A stretch of DNA of 5,747 nucleotides from Deltaproteobacteria bacterium (GTDB taxonomy: Bacteria; Myxococcota_A; UBA9160): contig DOUU01000374.1 of the NCBI GenBank assembly GCA_003520425.1, forward strand, positions 1 through 5,747, written 5' to 3'. Shown here piece by piece: positions 1 through 5,368 of this stretch. The first letter of the stretch is position 1. The number at the start of each line of letters is the position of its first letter. The translations under genes were made by a program, and so were the position numbers. Below the pieces are notes generated by a model. That model was given only the letters and a program-made list of their open reading frames with translations, did not search any database and was not told the origin of the DNA.

Positions 1-27
1 TCTATTGCCGGAGCCTGGACACTGCGT

Positions 28-33
28 AGGAGG
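28..33 (+). promoter_or_regulatory. Shine-Dalgarno site of the desulfhydrase gene
   Basis: AGGAGG lies 6 nt upstream of the GTG at 40. It decides the start, because the same frame stays open to the left edge of the window without an ATG, GTG or TTG. The site overlaps a TAG at 27-29 in another frame. A TGA at 41-43 overlaps the GTG start. Either stop could end an upstream gene whose body lies outside the window. Confidence 0.75.
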
Positions 34-39
34 CGGCCC

Positions 40-966
40 GTGAGAGCGATTTCCCTGGCGCACCTGCCCACCCCCGTCGATCCGGCGCCGCGCCTCTCCG
101 AGGCCCTTTCGGTCCGCATCCTTGTGAAGCGCGACGACCAGACCGGGCTCGCCCTCGGCGGCAACAAGGCTCGAAAGCTCGAGCACCTCGTCGCCGATGC
201 CAGAGCCCGCGGCTGTGACACACTCGTCACCGCCGGGGGACCCCAGTCCAACTTTGCGCGCATGACGGCTGCGGCGGCGGCGCGGCTCGGCATGGCGTGC
301 CATCTCGTGCTGGGCGGCGCCTCCCCCTCCGTCTTCTCCGGCAATCTGATCCTCGATCGCCTGTTCGGTGCCAAGCTCCACTTTGCGGGAACCCACGACT
401 GGCGCGCCTGGGAGACGCGCGTCGCAGAGATCGCCGCCGAGCTCGGACCGCGCGCGTACGCCATGCCGATTGGAGGTGCGAGCGCGGTGGGCGCGCTGTC
501 TTTCGTCCACGCCGCCGACGAGCTCCTGGCGCAGCTTGCGGAGCCTCCCGACTGGGTGGTGGTGGCCGACGGAAGCGGGGGCACGCACGCCGGGCTTCTG
601 GTGGGTCTACCCGCAAGTGTCCGGATCCTCGGGGTGGATGTGGCGCGGCCGCCGCGCCCCCATGCCGAGCGGGTGCCGGAGCTCGCGGGCGAGACGGCAC
701 GCCTTGCGGGGCGCACGCTCCCGGCCTTCGATCTCGTGATCGCCGATCATGCCGGCCCGCACTACGGGGCCATCACAGATGAGTGTCGAGACGCCGTGCA
801 GCTTGCGGCCCGCACCGAGGGGCTCGTCCTCGACCCCGTGTACACGGGAAAAGCGCTGGCGGGTCTCGTCGCCGGGGTGAGGGCGGGGACGATCCGCGGA
901 ACGGTCGTCTTCTGGCACACCGGGGGTTCGCCTGCGCTCTTTGCCGAGGACTACCGCTCTTTCTGA
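40..966 (+). CDS. PLP-dependent D-cysteine desulfhydrase / ACC deaminase family enzyme
   Basis: This is a 308-residue cytoplasmic PLP enzyme of the tryptophan-synthase-beta fold (fold type II). The sequence shows GGNKARKLE at 40-48, where K43 is the expected Schiff-base lysine. It also shows GGPQSNFAR at 66-74 (S70 and N71 are active-site positions in the family), a glycine-rich phosphate loop GSGGTHAG at 178-185, DPVYTGKA at 265-272 and HTGG at 293-296. Length is close to the usual 310-340. From family knowledge, ACC deaminases carry Glu after the DPVY tyrosine and Leu in the later motif, whereas D-cysteine desulfhydrases carry Ser and Thr. Here the residues are T269 and T294, so ACC deaminase activity is unlikely. 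D-cysteine desulfhydrase (D-cysteine to pyruvate, H2S and ammonia) or L-cysteate sulfo-lyase are the best candidates. The GTG start is supported by a strong SD, and the conserved region (LAHLPTP) begins at residue 6. The exact substrate is not settled by sequence. Confidence 0.92.
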   Translation: MRAISLAHLPTPVDPAPRLSEALSVRILVKRDDQTGLALGGNKARKLEHLVADARARGCDTLVTAGGPQSNFARMTAAAAARLGMACHLVLGGASPSVFSGNLILDRLFGAKLHFAGTHDWRAWETRVAEIAAELGPRAYAMPIGGASAVGALSFVHAADELLAQLAEPPDWVVVADGSGGTHAGLLVGLPASVRILGVDVARPPRPHAERVPELAGETARLAGRTLPAFDLVIADHAGPHYGAITDECRDAVQLAARTEGLVLDPVYTGKALAGLVAGVRAGTIRGTVVFWHTGGSPALFAEDYRSF

Positions 967-981
967 GAGGGCCTGCCTTGG

Positions 982-997
982 CCGGCGGCCCCGCCGG
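982..997 (+). other. GC hairpin after the desulfhydrase stop
   Basis: CCGGCG at 982-987 is perfectly complementary to CGCCGG at 992-997, with a 4-nt loop (988-991). It sits 15 nt after the stop codon at 964-966. A C/T-rich stretch follows (1007-1018) but there is no run of T, so this is at best a non-canonical terminator. In DNA this rich in GC, such a short stem may arise by chance. Confidence 0.25.
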
Positions 998-1100
998 GTC
1001 CGGCTCGCTTCTTCTCCTGCGTGAGTCCCGCCTGCCCCGCGCGGCTTCGGGGAGGCTTGCCGCGGCACACGCCTGGCCTCGCACCGAATTGCCGCGCACT

Positions 1101-1140
1101 CCCGCGGGCCCTCGCGGGCCCTCGCGGGCTCTTGCGCGCT
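1101..1140 (+). repeat. Degenerate 10-bp tandem repeat, four units
   Basis: Four consecutive 10-bp units occupy 1101-1110, 1111-1120, 1121-1130 and 1131-1140. They read cccgcgggcc, ctcgcgggcc, ctcgcgggct and cttgcgcgct, so the middle two differ at one base and the outer ones drift further. The units can pair with each other (CCCGCGGG is self-complementary). The array lies in the 240-nt region between the desulfhydrase stop and the kinase ATG. It does not encode recognisable protein sequence. Confidence 0.7.
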
Positions 1141-1206
1141 GCGCGCGGGTCGCGCGTCAAGAGGAGCCCTCCTCCGGCCGATCTTCCAAGGCGGGGACGC
1201 ATCCTC

Positions 1207-3000
1207 ATGCATCTCATCGTCGTTGTCCCGCTCTTTTTCTGCCTGGTGGCCGCCGCCCTGGGCGGAGCGGTCCTGGCTCGCGAGGCGGGCGATCCCGCCA
1301 ATCGCCTCACGGCGGCCGTTCTCGGCGGCTCCGCTCTTTGGTCTCTCGCCGAGGTCCTCTCGGGATGGGAAGGGAGCGCCTCGCGCGCTCTTCTCATCCT
1401 TCGCGCAGCCTCCCTGGGATGGATGTGGCTCGGCCCGCTGTGCTTGCACCTCTACCTGGAAGCGACGAACGGGCTCAGCCTGCGCGCGCGCCGGCTTTTG
1501 CCCTTCGGCTATCTCACGGCCTTTGCATTCATCCTGCTCTACATCGCGACGCCTTTCGGGCTGCGAGATGTGGTGCGGACAAGCTTCGGCTGGGGCTATG
1601 TCTTCGGACCCTTTTTCCCCGTGTTCTACGCCGTGACGTGTGCGTACCCCTTGGCCACGATCCTCCTGTGGCGTGGATCCCTGCCCGCGGGCGCCTCGGC
1701 AGGCGAACGGTTGCAGGCCCGCTGGTTCCTCGTGGGGATCGCGATCCCCGTCTTCGTCGCGACGCTCACGGACGTCGCCCTTCCCAGCTTCGGCATCCAC
1801 GTGCTGCGCTTCGGGAGCGGGAGCGTGACCGCGATCGGAGCCGTGATCGCATTCGGCGTGCGCCGGCACGGCTACTCGCTGCTTGCGCCAGGGGCGTTTG
1901 CGCGCGAGATCCTCGCCACCCTGCGCGACGGGGTGGCGTTGCTCTCCCTCGACGGACGCATCCGCAGCGCGAGTGCCGGCCTCGGGCGGCTCGTGGGTTG
2001 CGAGCCGGAGCGGCTGCGCGGCGTGCGTGCGCGGGAGTTCTTCACGGCGCCTCCTACGGCCCTCACCAGCCCGGACACCCGGGAGCTCGAGTGCGAGCTC
2101 CGGCCCCAAGAGGGGCGTCGCATCCCGGTGTCGCTCTCGACGGCACCACTCCTCGACAAGCGAAGCGATCCGCTGGGATGGGTGCTCGTGGTGCGCGACC
2201 TGCGAGAGGTGGCGGGCCTGCGCAGCCGGCTCGTGACCTCCGGCCGGCTGGCTGCGGTGGGGGAGCTCGCGGCGGGCATCGCCCACGAGATCAACAACCC
2301 GATCGCGTTCATCCACGCGAACCTGAACCAGCTCCAGCGCGACTGGAAGGTCGTGGGCTCGGCGCTCGAGGGCGCCTGCGCAGGCCGCGAGAGCGCAGCG
2401 ATCCTGAGCGAGGGGGAGGAGCTCATCGCCGAGTCGCTCGAGGGCATCGACCGGATTGCCGCCATCGTGCGCGACATCCGAGGCTTTTCCCATGCCGGGA
2501 GGGCGGAGCGCAGCGTGGCCGACCTGCGGCCCCTCGTGGAGGGGGCCCTGCGGATGGCGGCGCCTCAACTGGGCTCCCGGGTGCAGGTCGAGAAGGAGCT
2601 CTCGGCCGTGCCGGGCATCCACTGCGCGCCGCAGGAGATCCAGCAAGTGCTGCTGAATCTCATCTTGAATGCGCGCCAGGCGATCGAGGTTGAGGGCACG
2701 ATCCGGGTCTCGGTGGGGAGCGAGGGGAGCTGGGTCGTGCTCTGTGTGGAAGACGACGGCTGTGGCATCCCGGAAGACCTGATCGACCGGATCTTCGATC
2801 CGTTCTTCACCACCAAGGGTGTGGGCGAAGGCACGGGCCTTGGCCTTGCGATCTCGTACGAAATCGTTCGCCGCCACGGCGGTGAGATCGAAGTCGAGTC
2901 GACGGCTGGACGCGGGAGCAAATTCCAGGTTCGCCTGCCCGCGGCCGGGGACGAAGAGGACGGCCGGACGGGTGGCCCGTCTTCCGGCGGGGCGCGCTAG
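1207..3000 (+). CDS. Orphan 7TM-PAS sensor histidine kinase
   Basis: This is a 597-residue inner-membrane sensor kinase. Seven hydrophobic segments lie at about 2-23, 34-53, 61-84, 98-117, 132-155, 172-194 and 204-218, matching the N-terminal 7TM region of some histidine kinases. A PAS-like domain follows at about 231-333. The H-box reads GELAAGIAHEINNP, with the phospho-accepting histidine at H360. The HATPase_c domain has an N-box around N484/N488, a G1 box DDGCGIP at 516-522, an F-box FDPFF at 530-534 and a G2 box GTGLGLA at 542-548. All key residues are present, so an active kinase of the NtrB/AtoS-like type is expected. No response regulator is encoded in the window, and the signal is unknown. 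I chose ATG 1207 because the first TM begins there and a purine-rich GGGGA lies at 1193-1197. A GTG at 1021 would add 62 Pro/Arg/Gly-rich residues that look non-coding and contain the tandem repeat. The last ~20 residues are a disordered Gly/Asp-rich tail. Confidence 0.93.
   Translation: MHLIVVVPLFFCLVAAALGGAVLAREAGDPANRLTAAVLGGSALWSLAEVLSGWEGSASRALLILRAASLGWMWLGPLCLHLYLEATNGLSLRARRLLPFGYLTAFAFILLYIATPFGLRDVVRTSFGWGYVFGPFFPVFYAVTCAYPLATILLWRGSLPAGASAGERLQARWFLVGIAIPVFVATLTDVALPSFGIHVLRFGSGSVTAIGAVIAFGVRRHGYSLLAPGAFAREILATLRDGVALLSLDGRIRSASAGLGRLVGCEPERLRGVRAREFFTAPPTALTSPDTRELECELRPQEGRRIPVSLSTAPLLDKRSDPLGWVLVVRDLREVAGLRSRLVTSGRLAAVGELAAGIAHEINNPIAFIHANLNQLQRDWKVVGSALEGACAGRESAAILSEGEELIAESLEGIDRIAAIVRDIRGFSHAGRAERSVADLRPLVEGALRMAAPQLGSRVQVEKELSAVPGIHCAPQEIQQVLLNLILNARQAIEVEGTIRVSVGSEGSWVVLCVEDDGCGIPEDLIDRIFDPFFTTKGVGEGTGLGLAISYEIVRRHGGEIEVESTAGRGSKFQVRLPAAGDEEDGRTGGPSSGGAR
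2963..2988 (+). other. Imperfect hairpin at the 3' end of the kinase gene
   Basis: GCCGG (2963-2967) plus ACGGG (2968-2972) pair with CCCGT (2976-2980) and CCGGC (2984-2988). This gives ten base pairs around a 3-nt loop, with a 3-nt bulge at 2981-2983. It lies inside the coding sequence for the kinase's low-complexity tail. A T5 run occurs at 3009-3013, about 20 nt beyond the stem, which is too far for a classical intrinsic terminator. Confidence 0.3.
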
Positions 3001-3019
3001 GCTCCCTCTTTTTCGCGCC

Positions 3020-3038
3020 CTCTTGGGCCGCGCAAGAG
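3020..3038 (+). other. Small hairpin just upstream of the hydratase SD
   Basis: CTCTTG (3020-3025) pairs perfectly with CAAGAG (3033-3038) around a 7-nt loop. The stem ends 2 nt before the SD at 3041. A competing pairing is possible: GGGCGCG (2990-2996) with CGCGCCC (3014-3020), sharing base 3020. This could tune translation or be chance. No riboswitch class is recognised. Confidence 0.25.
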
Positions 3039-3040
3039 CA

Positions 3041-3046
3041 GAGGAG
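3041..3046 (+). promoter_or_regulatory. Shine-Dalgarno site of the hydratase gene
   Basis: GAGGAG is placed 6 nt before the ATG at 3053 and fixes that start. No -35/-10 pair is evident in the 52-nt gap after the kinase stop, so transcription probably comes through from upstream. Confidence 0.75.
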
Positions 3047-3052
3047 TGAGCC

Positions 3053-3919
3053 ATGGCGATCGATCCCCACAAGGCCCTTGGAGCGCCCATCGCCGGCGGC
3101 GAGGGCCGCTGGAGCCGCGACCAGGTGATCCTCTATCACCTCGGCATCGGCGCCGGCATTCCGCCCACAGACCCGCGCGAGCTTTCCTACACCTACGAGA
3201 ACGACAAGAACTTCCGCGTGATTCCAAGCTTCGGGGTGGTGCCGGTCTTCGGCTCCTTGACGGGAATCGCTTCGACGCCCGGCCTCGCCGGAGAGTTCAA
3301 CTTCGCTCTCTTGCTGCACGGCGAGCAGGACCTCGAGATCCGCAAGCCCATCCCGGTGGAAGCGAAGGTCAAGAGCTCGGGCAAGGTGGCCGGCGTCTAC
3401 GACAAGGGGAAGGCCGCGCTCGTGATCCTCGAGATGGAGACGAAGGACGAGGGCGGGAGCACTCTTTTCGTGAACCGCTTCTCGCTCTTCTTGCGCGGTG
3501 CCGGAGGCTTTGGCGGCGATCCGGGTCCCAAGGCGGGTCCCGAGGCGCCGCCGCGCCCGCCCGATTTCGAGGTCGAGTCCAAGACGCTCCCGCAGCAGGC
3601 GCTCTTGTACCGGCTTTCCGGCGACAAGAACCCGCTCCACGCGGACCCGCAGTTCGCGAAGCTGGCCGGCTTCGACCGCCCGATCCTGCATGGACTGTGC
3701 TCCTACGGCGTCGTGTGCAAGGCGGTCGTCGACGCCGCGCTCGGCGGCGCGACCGAGAGGGTTGCGCGCTATCGGGTGCGCTTCGCGGGAGTCGTCTTCC
3801 CGGGCGAGAGCATCGTGACCTCGATCTGGCAGGAGGGATCCGAGCTCCGAATTTCCGCGAAGACGAAGGAGCGGAATAGCCCCGTCATCACCCACGCGGC
3901 GATGACGCTGCGCGACTGA
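3053..3919 (+). CDS. MaoC-type (R)-specific 2-enoyl-CoA hydratase (double hot-dog)
   Basis: This 288-residue protein resembles the hydratase-2 domain of peroxisomal multifunctional enzyme type 2 and its free-standing bacterial homologues. It would hydrate trans-2-enoyl-CoA to (3R)-hydroxyacyl-CoA in fatty-acid or sterol side-chain metabolism, in the cytoplasm. Two hot-dog folds are expected: a degenerate N-terminal one at about 20-150, and a catalytic one at about 165-285. The linker (about 150-172) is rich in Gly and Pro. The hydratase-2 motif is intact at 186-199, YRLSGDKNPLHADP, with D191, N193 and H196 in the spacing of the catalytic Asp and His known from the human enzyme. It is followed by the conserved FDRPILHG at 207-214. 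The N-terminal stretch with YENDKNF and VIPSFGVVP also matches the family. Length is typical (about 280-300). It starts 52 nt after the kinase stop on the same strand and may share its transcript. The natural acyl chain length cannot be read from the sequence. Similar proteins are often labelled as bile-acid-intermediate enoyl-CoA hydratase by homology only. Confidence 0.94.
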   Translation: MAIDPHKALGAPIAGGEGRWSRDQVILYHLGIGAGIPPTDPRELSYTYENDKNFRVIPSFGVVPVFGSLTGIASTPGLAGEFNFALLLHGEQDLEIRKPIPVEAKVKSSGKVAGVYDKGKAALVILEMETKDEGGSTLFVNRFSLFLRGAGGFGGDPGPKAGPEAPPRPPDFEVESKTLPQQALLYRLSGDKNPLHADPQFAKLAGFDRPILHGLCSYGVVCKAVVDAALGGATERVARYRVRFAGVVFPGESIVTSIWQEGSELRISAKTKERNSPVITHAAMTLRD

Positions 3920-3943
3920 GGCGCGCGCGCGGCTGCGCGCGCC
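3920..3943 (+). terminator. Perfect GC hairpin between convergent genes
   Basis: GGCGCGCGC (3920-3928) pairs perfectly with GCGCGCGCC (3935-3943) around a 6-nt loop. It starts directly after the hydratase stop codon and lies 22 nt beyond the end of the convergent dehydrogenase. The stem works on both strands, so it could serve both transcripts. No T tract follows on either side, so efficiency as an intrinsic terminator is uncertain. A weaker second inverted repeat follows: GAGCCC at 3944-3949 with GGGCTC at 3962-3967. Confidence 0.5.
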
Positions 3944-3965
3944 GAGCCCAGAATCTTCGGGGGGC

Positions 3966-4916
3966 TCACTCGGCTTCGTTGAGCAGCGCCTCTCCCCGCG
4001 AGAAGCGGCCCAGGTTGTCGAGGAAGATGAGCTCGGCGCGGGCAGAGTTGCCCGCCGTGCGGCCCGAGGCATGGGGGGTCACGATCACCCCCGGGAGCGA
4101 CCAGAGGGAGCTCTCGCTCGGGAGCGGCTCTTTCTCGAAGACGTCGAGACCGGCTCCGCGGAGCGCGCCCTTCTCGAGCGCAGCCGCGAGGGCCGGCTCG
4201 TCGACGAGTTCTCCGCGACCCACGTTCACGAGCACGGCGCCCGGCTTCATGACGGCGATTGCGGACGCATCCAGGATGTGGCGGGTCCCTTCGGTGAGCG
4301 GCAGGGCGAGAACCACGGCGTCGGCACGAGGCAGAAGCTCGTGGAGGCGGGAGAGGGGCCAGGTCTCACACGGCTCGTCACCCCGCGCCTTGCGGCGCAG
4401 GCCGATGACGCGCATGCGAAGCGCCGCTCCAAGGCGCGCAACCTCAAGACCGATGGGACCGAGACCCAGGACGCCGAGCACAAGCCCTTGGAGGTCCTGC
4501 ACCTCATGGGGTTCCCAGGCGCGTCGGCGCTGGGCTTCGAGCCACGCAGGCAGATTTCGCGAGAGGGCGAGGAGGTACAGGGCCACGGTCTGCGCGATCG
4601 GTACCGCCGCAGCGCCGGAGGACGTCGTGATCCGCACTCCCCGCTCCCGAAGGCTTCGGAACCACGGGTGATCCACGCCGGCGCTGAAGGTGTGGAGCCA
4701 GCGCAGGCGCTTGGACTTTGCGAGCGTCAACACGAAATCCCGAGTGCGCTCGGGAAAGAGATCCCCGGAGAAAAAAGCGATCTCGACCAGGGAGGGATCC
4801 GCGGAGGGGCCGGAGGGGCGAAGGATGCAGCGCGAGAGCCCGGGCCAAGCGGCTTCGAGTGCCGAGGAGCGACGCTCTTCGACTTCGTCGGAGACGAGAA
4901 TCGACCCCGCGGCCAC
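3966..4916 (-). CDS. D-2-hydroxyacid dehydrogenase (NAD(P)-dependent)
   Basis: This is a 316-residue cytoplasmic oxidoreductase of the D-isomer-specific 2-hydroxyacid dehydrogenase family, interconverting a 2-oxoacid and a D-2-hydroxyacid. Residues are numbered from GTG 4916. The sequence shows a split catalytic domain, the nucleotide-binding GLGPIG at 151-156, the substrate/catalytic Arg R234 in NVGRGELVDE, the catalytic Glu E263 in FEKEPLP and the catalytic His H282 in TPHAS. The end of the second Rossmann strand reads VIGLRR (170-175). Arg replaces the Asp typical of NAD-specific members, suggesting NADP(H), as in glyoxylate/hydroxypyruvate reductases. GTG 4916 is preferred because AGGGAGG lies about 5 nt upstream on that strand and the family's first beta strand (SILVSDEV) begins right after. 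A GTG at 5003 would add 29 residues of Ala/Pro/Arg/Gly-rich sequence. The gene is convergent with the hydratase and divergent from the small basic protein. The substrate is undetermined. Confidence 0.92.
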   Translation of the reverse strand: MAAGSILVSDEVEERRSSALEAAWPGLSRCILRPSGPSADPSLVEIAFFSGDLFPERTRDFVLTLAKSKRLRWLHTFSAGVDHPWFRSLRERGVRITTSSGAAAVPIAQTVALYLLALSRNLPAWLEAQRRRAWEPHEVQDLQGLVLGVLGLGPIGLEVARLGAALRMRVIGLRRKARGDEPCETWPLSRLHELLPRADAVVLALPLTEGTRHILDASAIAVMKPGAVLVNVGRGELVDEPALAAALEKGALRGAGLDVFEKEPLPSESSLWSLPGVIVTPHASGRTAGNSARAELIFLDNLGRFSRGEALLNEAE

Positions 4917-5144
4917 CTCCGCCCTCCCTCGAGCCCGCTCCCGGCCCTGGGCTGGAGCCGGGGGGGCAGTCTTGCGAATCCCGCCCGGCCCTGCCGCTTG
5001 CACGGGCGGCCCGCGAACCTGCCTTCATATGAAATTCGCCCCAGATTCGCCGCAACCTCCCCATCTTCTCAGGGTTTCCCGCGCATCCTAATCTGGAGTT
5101 CGGGACACACACCAAGGGGGGAGGTTGGAGAAGGAGAGGTCCAG
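4917..5144. promoter_or_regulatory. Divergent intergenic region with candidate operator elements
   Basis: This 228-nt region should hold promoters for both the dehydrogenase (-) and the small protein (+). It contains a perfect palindrome TTCATATGAA (5024-5033), the only AT-rich patch noticed here. Abutting it is a direct repeat of ATTCGCC (5034-5040 and 5045-5051) with an 11-bp period, about one helical turn. CCAGATT (5041-5047) and AATCTGG (5090-5096) form a distant inverted repeat. A weak -10-like CCTAAT lies at 5087-5092 for the plus strand, but no convincing -35 accompanies it. The half nearer the dehydrogenase (4917-5003) is GC-rich and shows nothing else recognisable. Confidence 0.4.
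5131..5136 (+). promoter_or_regulatory. Strong Shine-Dalgarno site of the small basic protein gene
   Basis: AAGGAG with 8 nt to the ATG at 5145 sits in a purine-rich stretch (5115-5139). It is the best SD match in the window and the main argument that the short reading frame is translated from 5145. The longer in-frame extension back to 4071 runs antisense to the dehydrogenase and looks like a shadow. Confidence 0.8.
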
Positions 5145-5354
5145 ATGAAGCTGTACTACGCGGATCGCTACGGGATGATCTCCTCGGTTGACATCGCTCA
5201 TGCGCTGCGGCGTGCGGCTGCCCGCAAGCGCGCCGAGGAACAGGAACGCAAGGAGCGCGACGAGCGCCGGCAAGCGCGAGCGGCCAGTCGGCGTCGGTTC
5301 ATGGCGCGGGTGCGCGCCGTGATCCCCCTCCCCCCGGCGGGCGTCTCGGCCTGA
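5145..5354 (+). CDS. Small strongly basic protein of unknown function
   Basis: This encodes 69 residues and I do not recognise the family. Three parts can be seen. Residues 1-18 are aromatic and neutral (MKLYYADRYGMISSVDIA). Residues about 19-58 form a probable continuous amphipathic or coiled-coil helix packed with Arg, Lys and Glu. The tail at 59-69 is VIPLPPAGVSA, Pro/Ala-rich. I count 15 Arg and 3 Lys against 8 acidic residues, a net charge near +10. There is no signal peptide, no TM segment, and no Cys or zinc-binding pattern. The composition would suit nucleic-acid, ribosome or acidic-membrane binding, but that is inference only. Translation is supported by the strong SD and ATG. The stop is 14 nt from the end of the convergent sulfatase-like gene, and the gene diverges from the dehydrogenase. 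The main alternative is a spurious ORF. The structured N-terminus and the SD make that less likely. Confidence 0.7.
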   Translation: MKLYYADRYGMISSVDIAHALRRAAARKRAEEQERKERDERRQARAASRRRFMARVRAVIPLPPAGVSA

Positions 5355-5368
5355 TCTCGGGCGCGGCT

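Noticed and set aside
1..39. Possible 3' end of an upstream gene (stops at 27-29 or 41-43)
   Set aside because: Two frames are compatible and each shows fewer than 15 residues, so no gene can be supported from this window alone.
783..2693. A 636-residue plus-strand frame overlapping the kinase in another frame
   Set aside because: The composition is Arg/Ala/Gly/Pro-dominated with no motifs, while the competing frame encodes a complete histidine kinase.
607..3090. An 827-residue antisense frame covering the kinase and part of the desulfhydrase
   Set aside because: It is rich in Arg, His, Glu and Pro without recognisable domains. It mirrors two well-supported genes. Long stop-free antisense frames are expected in DNA with this codon bias.
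2807..4072. A 421-residue antisense frame across the hydratase
   Set aside because: It contains no recognisable domain and lies opposite an intact, motif-bearing hydratase gene.
5041..5096. Inverted repeat CCAGATT ... AATCTGG as an RNA hairpin or riboswitch
   Set aside because: Seven base pairs with a 42-nt loop can occur by chance, and no known riboswitch motif is visible between the arms.
4071..5144. In-frame upstream extension of the small basic protein to about 427 residues
   Set aside because: It runs mostly antisense to the dehydrogenase. The strong SD and ATG at 5145 give a better start.
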